Source: Aspidiotus rigidus (taxonomy: Eukaryota; Arthropoda; Insecta; Hemiptera; Diaspididae). Taken from it: a stretch of 64,000 bases of DNA. This document shows, piece after piece, positions 32,201 through 43,400 of this stretch. Positions within the stretch are counted from its first letter, which is position 1; each line of letters opens with the position of its first letter. The position numbers and the translations under genes are program-made. The notes under the pieces are model-generated. The model saw only the letters and a list, made by a program, of their open reading frames with translations. It was not told the origin of the DNA and did no database searches. The stretch covers positions 5,270,001 through 5,334,000 of the forward strand of contig JAVHKY010000029.1 in NCBI GenBank assembly GCA_035079385.1, given 5' to 3'.

Positions 32201-35200
32201 CCAAAATCAACTTCGATTTTGAGTCAACTTTGGTGAGTCAATTTGGAGTATCGAAATCGATTTCGAGTCGCGATGGTTCACCGGGAGACTACGTTTTCAA
32301 CCCAGTTTAGCTTAGTTGACTGCTTGTTAAGAGTGCGATCGCGCGCGGCTAACTAGCCGACAGGCACATTAGCTCCGCTAGTTTGCCTCTCTGCCAGTAT
32401 TTATTGGCCCAATACAAACCTTGCACACTGCATGTCACAGTTTGTTTCAGCCTAGTTTGGCCAGTAGATAATATCAGATAACTCATGGAACAGGGATTTT
32501 TCAAAGTCTCGAAAGTAGGTCAAAGTCACTCACAGTGTCATCAGCTGGTGACATCAGCGTGATGCCTCACAAAATAGCGTCAGATAGATTTCCAGCAGGC
32601 CCCCAAGGCCAAAGATATACGAGTCCAAATTCCGACCAGTTTTTCAGAGGGTATAATATCAGGGGACGTGGGACGGGAACGATCATTCGGAAGGGAGCGC
32701 TACTTCAGGGAGGTGGAGAAATGTCGATCTTTGGGTCAGGAGGGGGGCGGCTCAAAAAAATTCTGACTATCGAACTATTTAATATATCAAGGGATATGAA
32801 AGAATTTTGACTTTTAAGCCACCGATCTGAGGCTCAAAACTTCGTAACTCATAGTGATGAAAAAACTGGCAGTCTACTTCGTTAGCTGCTCGGGTTGCCT
32901 TCAATAACTGTGTTAATCGAGGCAATGAGGGTTACTTTGTTCATACTTTTTCTAAATAAAGATTGAACTTTCTTCTTCGCCACTTTGCGAATTTAAGCTT
33001 GAAAGTCTATATTTTTCCCCTTATTAGATACAGCTCAATACTCGCAATTTTTCCAAGTCTTTCTCCTACCATATGTAGCTCAAAAGCCTGTGACGTCACA
33101 ATTTGATAACGTCATAGGTCAGGCTTGTGACGTCACACCCGATGACGTCATTCTTTTTCAGATCCCATGTGCCATATATGTACTCGTGAAGCAGGTTCCT
33201 ACCACCTCTCGTTCAACTCAGTTAATGAACTCGTGAGTTTTTCCAAGTCCCACGATTTGGCGTTCGACGCCCGTCATCTTTCTTCAAATTACCCCCCGCC
33301 TCCCCCATAAAATAGGTTCTCAAATAGGTTCTTTTTTAACATGGAAAAATGGTATTACTAGATGATAGGAAGACGAATTCCAACTCTCACAATCTGTGAC
33401 CGCTTGCTTTGCGTTCTACAAAGTTACGAGACTTTGAATCGAGGCTCGCGATACGGCAGATTGAGGTTCCATGGGGACAAATAATGACACCGTTAGACTC
33501 GACTCCAGATTGAGTCGTTATTTCGACCAGAAGTTAACTCAAAATCGACTCCTTATTTTGTTCTGTCGACTCATTGTCGACGTCAAAATTGGGTCAACCT
33601 CTGGCAACAGATCAATGTAGACTAAAAATCGACGTCGGTTTTGTGACACTCGTAGCACGTCTTGGCAATAATTTGAGTTGTAATCCACAGAGCTACTTTA
33701 GAACTCTAAAGCCTGTCTAGAAGCTCCAAACATCGTCGATAAAATGGAGCAATAACGTAACTATACGATCGACGAAGGCTAATAGAGGCCTAGTATAGTC
33801 GAATGTACTGTATAGGCCAATACAATGGAGGCCAATGAATAGTACCTTAATTTTGTAATGTGTATGTATGACGTCTTCAGCCATGACCTGGAGGCCCAGT
33901 ATAAGGAAGACTTGAGCCTATTAGGCCCAGTATAATGGAGACTGTTGGGAGGCTTACGAGTGGAATGAGTGAACGCGAGAATAGAAGACAGTAAGGACAA
34001 GAGAGAGCTCAAGGTGCGCTGATGGCGTCACAGGCAGCCGACATGGGACATGGGTACTTATGATGATGTCACAGTCAGTCATCACCTAATGACGTCACTA
34101 ATTTTGATATCCATACGTGAGCTGGCAATATCAACTTACAGTTCACCTCACCTATGTTCATACGAACGTGCGGACTGAGTGAGCCCCTCGTAGGCTAGCT
34201 AGACCATAATTTCATCCTTAAAATATAAATGACTTCATTTACCAGTAGACATTTATTTGGCTTTGGTAAAAAATCTGTTTTTTCTCAGTCTTGTTTAGTT
34301 TTCGTTTTATTGTATTGACTCACGATTTTATTTTTGAATTTTTCTTTTTCATACTTTAATTAGAAAAACATTTTCATATTTTGTATTTTTTCCTTGTATT
34401 TTTCCCGGTCATTTTGTCATATTTCATTCTCATTTTTGTCTTTTATTTATTTCAATTTTATTCCTCGATAATACGTACTTATTTTTAATATGTAATAATA
34501 TTAATTATTCCTAATATGCATCGATAATGATCCGCGATCGGTCGAAACGTCAGCGGAGTGATAAAGAGTTGTACCTAGTGGAAACTAAAGCCATTTTATT
34601 CCATCAGTTTGCAGCGTTCTCTACGAATGAAAATTATTTTCATTGATAATTAATTCTTGTTTCCTTATTTCAACAGAAAATTCTAAGCACCTGACTGGAT
34701 ATTCAAAATATCTATGACCACAAACTTCTGTTATCATTATCGTTTCATTTTTTCATTATTTTTTTTTCTCTATTATTCACCTCAATAAACTAGGAAGGGG
34801 TGGGAAGAAGTGTTCAGAAGCGTTTTGGGGAGTTATCGAAATTAATAATTTTCAGATATAATTGTACATACTTTCAAAAATATTGCCGTCTCGTTCATCA
34901 AATCAAACCCCAAAAGCATCTGCTCGTATAACAGCCTAATGACTTATCAGGTAATTAACATCATTATAATATAGGATAAATCCCGCTTTCTAAAAAAGAT
35001 AGAAATGATGGGATAATTTATTGGTAAGTAATTTGTTTAACACAATAAAATTTAAAACTAATTTTATTTCACTATTTACGGTACTTAATTAAATGATTAT
35101 TTTTTTTTATTTTTCCAGCATTTGAAAATGAAGAAAAAATAATAATGAAAAAATAGTAATTTTGTTGAGGAAAAAAAAAACTGATTTTGTTGTCCTCTTG

Positions 35201-35888
35201 TGAATAACTGCTCTTTGAAAAGCTCGATCATGAATTCAGATCAAAACAGATTCCATCTATTGCAGAGGAAATATGAGCGTTTTTGACGGAAAATATTAAG
35301 GTGGTAGCAAGCTCTTAACTCAATTAATTGAATACTAATGAATCCAGTCTACCGCCCTTGATTTACCTTCTCTTCGATTCAGAATTAACGTTCGTTCACC
35401 TGTATGAATATAGCTAAAAGTTGAACAATCGATAGCCAAGTTCGTACCCACTAATGAAGGACAGAAAGTCTCTTACAATTTTTCTAAAAGATTTTCTAAT
35501 TACGACACTACTTCTGTATTATTTCCGGTAATTTATTATTAGAAGGAACACTTTCTTCCTCTCTCTCTCTCAGGGTAATGAAGCTCAAAACAAATAGCAT
35601 TTTTTTTTTTTTTTTTTTTTTTGTAACGTGAACAACAAAAAAATTCGTGAATTCTCGGAAGGGAAAAGTAATACTTAAACAGAATTGAAATTTGATTTCG
35701 TACAAAAACATCAAACATACCGAGTCATCTGAGTTTTATATCCGGTCCATTAAATCGAATCGTAGTCTATATTATTGTAAAAATAGTAAAATAAAAACCC
35801 CGAGTTCGACAAAAGGAAAATAAGAACACTATCTATAGCGTGCAAGAGAACAGTACGAAATGACAAATGATGAGACATGAAGACAGCA

Positions 35889-36190
35889 CTAATTGGAGAC
35901 AAGCCGGGGAAAAAACTTAGTAGGATGTAAAAGCTGAAGCGCCCGCGATGCAGAAGTACACGCGGGGTTTTCTTCTACTATATGCTCAGCATCTTCTCGC
36001 GAAGATGACGGTGTATGTTGTACTATAAGTTTTTGTAAGGTCTGTCGCGGGTTCGGCGCTAAAAACGATCTACGAGAAGGGGAAGTGGGTACGGACGAAA
36101 GAAGAGACTGCCGTATGACGTTATTTATAAAATTGTACCTCTCATTCGTTTGTACTTGTCTTACTCCCACAATTAATTTTAGGGTTTCCT
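35889..36190 (-). CDS. Orphan exon-like reading frame, possible 3'-terminal exon
   Basis: After an acceptor-like attttag (36191-36197), the frame reads ETLKLIVGVRQVQTNE, then a Ser/Pro/Arg-rich stretch (SVPTSPSRRSFLAPNPRQ), and ends RLVSN-stop, for about 100 residues. Composition is protein-like and unlike the repeats on both sides. No ATG suits it, so it would be the last exon of a minus-strand gene whose other exons (to the right) I could not find. I do not recognise the family. A fragment of a pseudogene is the main alternative. Confidence 0.4.
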
Positions 36191-37234
36191 AAAATATTCT
36201 CGTCAATTATTACGAAGTGGATGGTGTAATGTGCCCGAGACGCCCTCTCGCCAATCGATTATTAGGTCGATTAATTACGTCGCGCGATGGAAGAGAGTAC
36301 AAATTGAGAATTTACTGTCGTTCAATGACACCTCGATCCGAAGATTAACGATGGTACTTGGACAGTACTTATTCACTGCGAAAATTCTAATTGATTGATT
36401 CAAGTTCATTTCGCTTTACCATAATCAAGAAGCAAAATTACGTTCCCTTTTCCTTCTGCAGACGGTGACTAACTCTTGGTTCATGTTCTGAATATCTTTA
36501 ATGATCTAAGAGTAGCAATGGGAAAAGAGATACATTCGTGCTTATTCTCCTGCTGATCATTCTTTCGGCACGCGTGCTCGTATTAATACGAGCAGCTAAT
36601 AGGCTGTAGGAGATCGTTGCCAAGTTTGATAGTATACGTGATACGTAAATGTTAATGAATGAACTCACCATGTACAATGGCTCTAAGAAATGTATGAGAG
36701 AATCACTTCCTCTTTACTTATGTATCGCCTTCTTTTTGCGAAATTAAAAATATCTGGTCGATACCAGATGCAGGAAGCTGCAAATGAGTTGAACATGGGA
36801 TATTCTCATGTAACTCAATCTCGTACTGTTTGACGTTCTTTTTCTACGTCGTCGCTCTTATGCAGTAACGCAAGAGGACATTTCTTTCCAACACTGAAGA
36901 CCCTTGTAGTTTTTGAAGCCGAGCGATTTTCAACAGTCCTGAGAGAGTTGGTTTTTACCCCTTTCATTGAGTTTTGCAATTACACTTGAAGTAACCTATG
37001 GACTTGGAGGGGGCCGGTGGAAACAAGTGAATTAGATGGTATTGTGATCGAAGGTACTTCCTTGTGCTAATGATTTTCTCATGATTCTTTGAGAAGGAGT
37101 TTGTGATGTAGGCAGAGTTAGAATTGTGAAGCAGGAGGCCTTTGAGAGCTGGGCCAGAGGAGAAGTGTCGAACGGATAAATCATCAGTATTGCAGGTGAA
37201 CTATAAGTTGGGCTAGCTCATGGACGGATATCAA

Positions 37235-37372
37235 TATTAGTGACGTCATCAGCATTCATATCGTCATTAGATTGATTTCTATTCTCGGGATCGCTCTCTC
37301 CGCTCGTAAACGACGTTATATAAATGCTGATGACGTCACAGGTAGCCATAATAATGAACGACTATGACGTCA
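37235..37372. repeat. Cluster of three TGACGTCA palindromes
   Basis: Three exact CRE octamers lie within about 135 bp (near 37240, 37330 and 37363), the last immediately before the CT tract. They are part of the dispersed CRE-bearing repeat family seen throughout the window's non-coding DNA. Confidence 0.6.
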
Positions 37373-37379
37373 TCAGCGT

Positions 37380-37489
<110 letters not shown>

Positions 37490-37557
37490 ATCTCGTGATC
37501 ACTCACTCCACTCGTGAGTCCTTGAACAGTTTCCATTATACCAGGCCTAATAATCAT

Positions 37558-39240
37558 AGTCCGGGAGGTAGACAATTCGACCTTGCATTTCATGTTAAAA
37601 TCATAAAATTTGGAACGAACATTTAAAATGCTTGAATGAAAAAATTGAGCTGTGGCGCCACGGTCAAAACCCCATAGGGGCCCCGTAATGGCGGGTTGCC
37701 TAAGTGGAAGGAGTTTTTGCATATAAATGACCGAAATATTCCTTTTGGTTCGCAATTTATGTGGATTCTTATGTAATTCAAATCGCCAAATTCGAAAAAA
37801 ATCATCAAAAAATTCTTCCAATATTTTAGGGGCGCCGAAGGGCTGATAACCCCTAAAATAGGGGTAAAATTGAAGCGACATATTTCAACATATTTTCACG
37901 AGAGAAATTTCAACCGTCTAAAGGGCTCACCCCCCCCCCCCCAAATTGAGGAAAAAATATTTTGTGTTCTTTGGAAAAATCTTAACGGGTTCCGAAGTAG
38001 AATTTAGTGCGAAATCCGGGTAAAATGGTGAAAAATTTCCTGGGACCTTCGGAGGGTGTTGAGAGGGGCACAAATCTTGAAAATTGATAAAAAATTCGTG
38101 CATTTCTTTCAAGTTTAACAAATTCTTATGTAAAATTTACCGTAGAATTCAGAAAAAATGGTAAAAAAATTTCTAGAGGTCTCTGAGAGGGGGTGAGAGG
38201 ACTCAAACCCCCAAAACACAAAGTAAAAAATATGCGTTTTTACGAGAAAGAAAATTCAACGAAAAAAATCTCATGGGTCTTTGAGGTGGCCGGGAGGAAT
38301 ATAAGCGTCTCGGAACAGAAGTTGTACGTCTACATTTCCATACTTGAACTTTCATGAAATGTAATATTATATAGAATTTTTTGTTACGTAGAACCTCGTA
38401 GATATACCTGGAAATATTACAAAAACTACTGAAGTGTTACTAAAATATAAAATACCTCAACAAATTCACCAACATAGTATATATTTCAAACCTGATGACA
38501 ATTGTAATGCCCATGTACAAATAATTTATTCAAACGAGCACTCATTGCCACATGCACACATATCAGTGCATGGCATTCCAGCCTTCTGGCATTTACAGTG
38601 CAGTGTCTCGTAGAGCAGCCGCATTTCACGAGAATGTCCAATGCCATGTAGACAGGTGGCTGAAGGGTCCAAAAAGGTTCCCAGTGTATTCCATCAGCCG
38701 CTCGCTTCCAGCCCCATTCTTGCGAATCTGGCAATTTTTGAAACTTCTTCAGACACTGCCCCCACACGTGGAAACCCTGATATACCGCGCGAAGACAGTG
38801 CTGTTGAAAATTTCACACAAGAATCCGTTTGAGTTTTCTCAAAAAAGCATATTTTTTACTTCGAGTTTTGGGTGTTTGAGTCCTCTTACGCCTCTTAGAG
38901 ACATCCAGGAATTTTTTTACCATTTTTTCCGAATTCTACGGTAAATTCTGCATAAAAATTTGTTAAACTTGAAAAAAATGCATGAATTTTTTAATCATTT
39001 TTCAGGGTTTGTGCCCCTCTCAACCCTCTCCGAGGGTCCCAGGAAATTTTTCACCATTTTTCCCGGATTTCACACTAAATTCTACTTCGAAACGCGTTAG
39101 GATATTTCGACAAAATATTTTTTCCTCATTTTGGGGGGCCCTGTACCCTTTGGATGGTCGGAAGAATTTTTTTTACCATTTTTCCCGACTTCTACCGAAC
39201 ATTTCTCTCGTGAAAATATGTTAAAATATGTCACTGAAAT
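37558..39240. mobile_element. Composite fold-back element carrying a Cys-rich coding fragment
   Basis: The inverted arms at about 37885-38268 and 38815-39226 share long blocks (for example around GAGAGGGGCACAAA and TTTACCGTAGAATTC). Between them, on the minus strand at 38486-38767, a frame reads KCGCSTRHCTVNARRLEC, resembling the Cys-rich tail of some unclassified insect transposon proteins. A third copy of the arm plus its outer end lies at 51240-51890, and the shared end there (GTCTACCTCCCAGACT, inverted) defines the left boundary near 37558. No transposase or RT core was found. Confidence 0.6.
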
Positions 39241-39269
39241 GAATGAGAATACCGGCCTCATAGCCATAC

Positions 39270-39769
39270 CCTTCTTGTGAACCTTTGGTAGGCAATATAA
39301 TCGAGGGGGAGTTGGATTTGAAACAAGCACAGACTCCTTCATGGCTGGGACTGCCTTACGGATTTGAGAATTATACGAGTTGAAATTAAAATTCTTGCAA
39401 CAGATGGCGTTTCTGGTTATAAGAAGTTCCCCAATCTTCTCATCATAATACACTCCGATCCACGATGACAACAATATTGCCCTTATCAGCTTTTGTGATC
39501 ACAAGGTCATCCTCCTTGATCTTCTTTTGAATACTCTTGACAGTCCTTTTCAAAGCATTGCTCAGGGTGTTAACTGGTTTACTGTAGAGTACTTCTGCAA
39601 TATAGTTGACCAAGCTATTATTACCACGTAGTGACACGGCAAGATCGGCCACCAAGCCGTCGACTATTAACAATAGTCCCCCCTTGAAGGGGGTAGTGAA
39701 TGCTTCAAACCTTTGCTGAGTACATAATGTTTCCTCCTCCAGGTCGAACTTGGCACTGGAATAGTTCAT
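39270..39769 (-). mobile_element. Penelope-like element remnant (RT N-terminal region)
   Basis: Two overlapping minus-strand frames give DDLVITKADKGNIVVIVDR and, after a frameshift, NPTPPRLYCLPKVHKKG followed by MRPVF. These are the hallmark blocks at the front of Penelope-type reverse transcriptases (ITKADKG, LPKIHK-G, RPIVS). The catalytic RT core and GIY-YIG endonuclease are missing; the sequence breaks near 39240 where the fold-back element begins. Confidence 0.8.
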
Positions 39770-39787
39770 AAAGCGAGGGAAGAAATT

Positions 39788-39922
<135 letters not shown>

Positions 39923-40444
39923 AGTATTTTTCAGTTGTAACTCTAGTTCCCTGTTGATGGTTAATTAATCGACAACTTTTATACAATAAAAGCTTTGTAC
40001 GGTTAAATGTACTTAATCTGTTAGTCGCCGTAACGTAGAAATTCGTAGGTATTAAAACAATTCTGCGATAAGTCAATAGCTGAGTCCAGGTCTTTTTTAT
40101 TGTACAAAACCACAGTTCATAACACATTTCGACAATCGGTTATTGATTTTTTTTTTGTTGTAATTTATAGAATCACGAGAACCAATTTATGGACTCACCG
40201 GTAAAGGGGCAGGGCTCAAGCACGATAAATTTATATACTTCCACGCCTTGGATTTTAGCTTTTACTGCCACGATAACTGCTAGGCTTTTAGCCTTGTAAT
40301 AATGAAATGTTAAAACGTCTAGGTACGCAATACTGGCGTGAGTATAGGTATAAAAAACGCTCGCCAGATTATTTTTTCTCGATTAAATGAATCATTGAAA
40401 GCTTTCTTCAATTATGTGTTATATTTTATAGTTTTTTGGTCACC

Positions 40445-43400
40445 ATGAACAGAAACACTAGCGATACGAGCAAAGCATCAAAAAATGACCCATCTTCACT
40501 ATCGAAGTATCAGTCCTTGAAAAGTAGTTGCTTTTACCAGTACAAGGAGTTTTTTAGCAATAGTAATTTGCATGGGGTGCGTTACATTGCCGAGGAAAAT
40601 AGACCTTTCTACGAAAAGTAATTGAGTTTCTGTAAGATTTACTCAAAGCGTATTATAGATAGTTCCTAAAGTAATTCAAACTCTTGTCGTGTTTTCTCAG
40701 ATTTATATGGGTCTGTTGCATACTTATCTGTATAGTTGTAAGTTTAATGATAATACTTTCGTTGTGGGAGAAATTCCAATCGAACTCGACGATCACAGGT
40801 ATAGATACCGATTTCAACGGATGGGATATCTTATTTCCAGCTATTACTGTTTGCCCACGGGATGCAGTTGATCCGGTCCGGGTGAAAAAATTCATTACGA
40901 AGTAAGTCGTGGTAAGCAGCTGTTACGTTTCCACTTCGCAATTTTTGAAAAATAAAAACAACACCAAAATATATGATTCATTACAGTCATTGGGGACAAA
41001 GTGCTGTTGAGAATGAAAGATCTGTTAAATACAGATATTATGAAGAATTTTTAACGAATATTGCTAATCTGACTTACAAAAATGTACAACAAATTGAGAA
41101 GTACGAAGACGATTTGGATTTGGCGGAAGTAAATTTGAAGGATGTTGCAACTAACGTAGGTATAAGAAATATTTTGATCGTTGCTCTTCATTTTTATAAC
41201 GAGGAAATTTCGTACAAATATTATTTTTCCATAGACCACCATAGAATGCAAAAATTTTCTTTACGATTGTTCGTGGTCAAATACGGATTATGAATGCTGC
41301 AAAATTTTTCGGCCTGTCATGACCGACATTGGGTCCTGTTTTACCTTCAACTCAAAATACTTGAAACAAGATGATGAAGAAGAGTAAGTCATATCACTAT
41401 CATGTAAGTATACAATATTCAAAGGGCGTTTTCTTTATCATTTCGTTGGGAAGGAAAGTAGAAAGAGTCTTACAAGTTTATAGATGAAGAAGGAAAATCG
41501 AATTTAATACGTATGTTTCTTATTCTTCTCAACAGGTCTGACATCGAGAACAAAAACTACGGCACAACAGATTTCAACAATATTGTCCAACTTTCACTAG
41601 AACTTAATGCCAAAGGGGTTGAATCGAATCCACTCTCGGTTAGTAAAGTGACAAAACTTATACAGTAGCTTAAAATTATTATGGAAATAGAAATTCCCTG
41701 AAGTTGGGACCAAGCAAAGATTTGGTCAGGTGCTTTTCAGCGTAAGTTCTGAATCGTGAAGAACAATTTTTATATTATGTCACTACCTGTATGTATTTTG
41801 TAGATTTTCATCCACAGTTCGGTCGATAAAGTAGGGTCCGATATGCGGCCACATCATGTGTGGACCAGACGCGTAGTCAAAATATTATTCAGCTCGGAAG
41901 AAACATACACAACGGAGAATACTAGGCAGTTGAGTATAAAACAACGCCGATGCGTATTTCCTGATGAAATACGGTTAATTACCAACGACGTATACACTTA
42001 TGGAGCATGTATGGCTCAATGTCGTATTAACACAGCAAAATGGAAATGTGGATGCGTGCCATTCTTCTATTTGCATAATAAAACAGGTACCGCCATACGA
42101 CATTGTTTTCTTCAATAAGTCTCGTCGGATTTGATATCGATTTCCGGTTTAAAATCGATTGAAAATTTACTTCTCTCGAAGTCTTGGTCGAAATTGCGTC
42201 AATAGCTCAATTTATTGCGACTATACGTCGATGTCGATATGTGGTCAATTTATTTCGACTCATATTGTGTCACGTTCGATTTTGAGTCGACTCTTGCAAA
42301 ATTTTTATCGACCTAAAATTGACTGCTTTGCTGCGTCGACCAAAACTCGATTTGTAGAGCTCTGGAAAGGTATGCTAGTCGACTTCACATCAACCTCAAA
42401 TCGACTGCGATCTGGATTCGGTGAAGGCAATGCAGATATTCAGATGGAACTGACAGCTGCAGAATTCCTTTCTCTCGTTGGTAGTTCAAAACGCTCCCTT
42501 GAGAATCCTCAGTAATCCGTCTGGAGCTCCACCCATCGGAAGACTTCAAAGGGAGCAAAATTTGATCTATTCTAGGTTCAACATTCCACTAAAAACTTCC
42601 AGTAACTTTTTACTCGATAACGTATTGTAAGACCGCTAGAGCGCGCTGAAGTTTGTCACAACGGATTTTATCAGTACGTACATCTAGTAGCGTTGGAAAC
42701 CATTGATAGACTACCGATACTATCGATAGTTAGAAAATTTTTCCTTTTCCTATCAAAATCACGAAATGGGTGCGAATTGACAATTGAAAATTGAAAATGT
42801 GTGACAGTTCAATAAATTAGGAGGTTTTTATAATTTTCTTGAGTCGCGTCAATCATCCAGTAACACTGAGATGCATTCCTTGACACACTTCTCGAAAGAA
42901 TAACGACCAGGAGAAAGGTATCTATCCTACACGTAGCATAGGTACCAGTTGTAAGGGGCTTGTCTTCAGGACACTTTTGGGACACTCACTGTTAAATTTG
43001 TCTATGCCTAATTGATACCATTTTCATCAAAATTTTACTCCTAAAATTTGTTCTTAAATATTACCCCAAAATTTATTCTCTAAAATACACTAAATAAGGT
43101 AAATTATTTCATGGTGAATGTAGAATGTACTTGTAATTGAAAGAAGTGGAGGAAGAATTATAATGCTTATTTAAGATATCAAGCGCACAACTTATAATGA
43201 CAGCCTGGATTTGTATTTTCAACATAACTTAGTATTAAAAAAAATTAAAGGTAACTTCATGTGTTTTTTAGTACTTTTACTTATTCTCGACCAAAATTTA
43301 CTGATTTTTAAAAATGAAAATCGGATTTATCGTTGCCGAATCCTACCTACCACTTTTCATCGAAATTATTCCATTTTGAATCAAGAGAGGTCATCGGATC

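Larger units (their letters stand above)
29762..35888. other. Repeat-rich intergenic region between Grip and the orphan exon
   Basis: No supported gene. The region holds TCGA-rich repeats (about 31050-31690, 32200-32290, 33490-33640), a diverged copy of the 13740-14640 repeat (about 31700-32200), several CRE palindromes (near 30865, 33090, 33128, 33141, 34085) and AT-rich sequence from 34230 to 35640 with a T18 run near 35601. The Grip promoter should lie at its left end. Confidence 0.5.

Noticed and set aside
41156..41159. Donor at 41160 for ppk exon 3
   Set aside because: Only the donor at 41156 (gtaggt) brings in the next exon in the frame encoding the conserved C..W and CC motifs.
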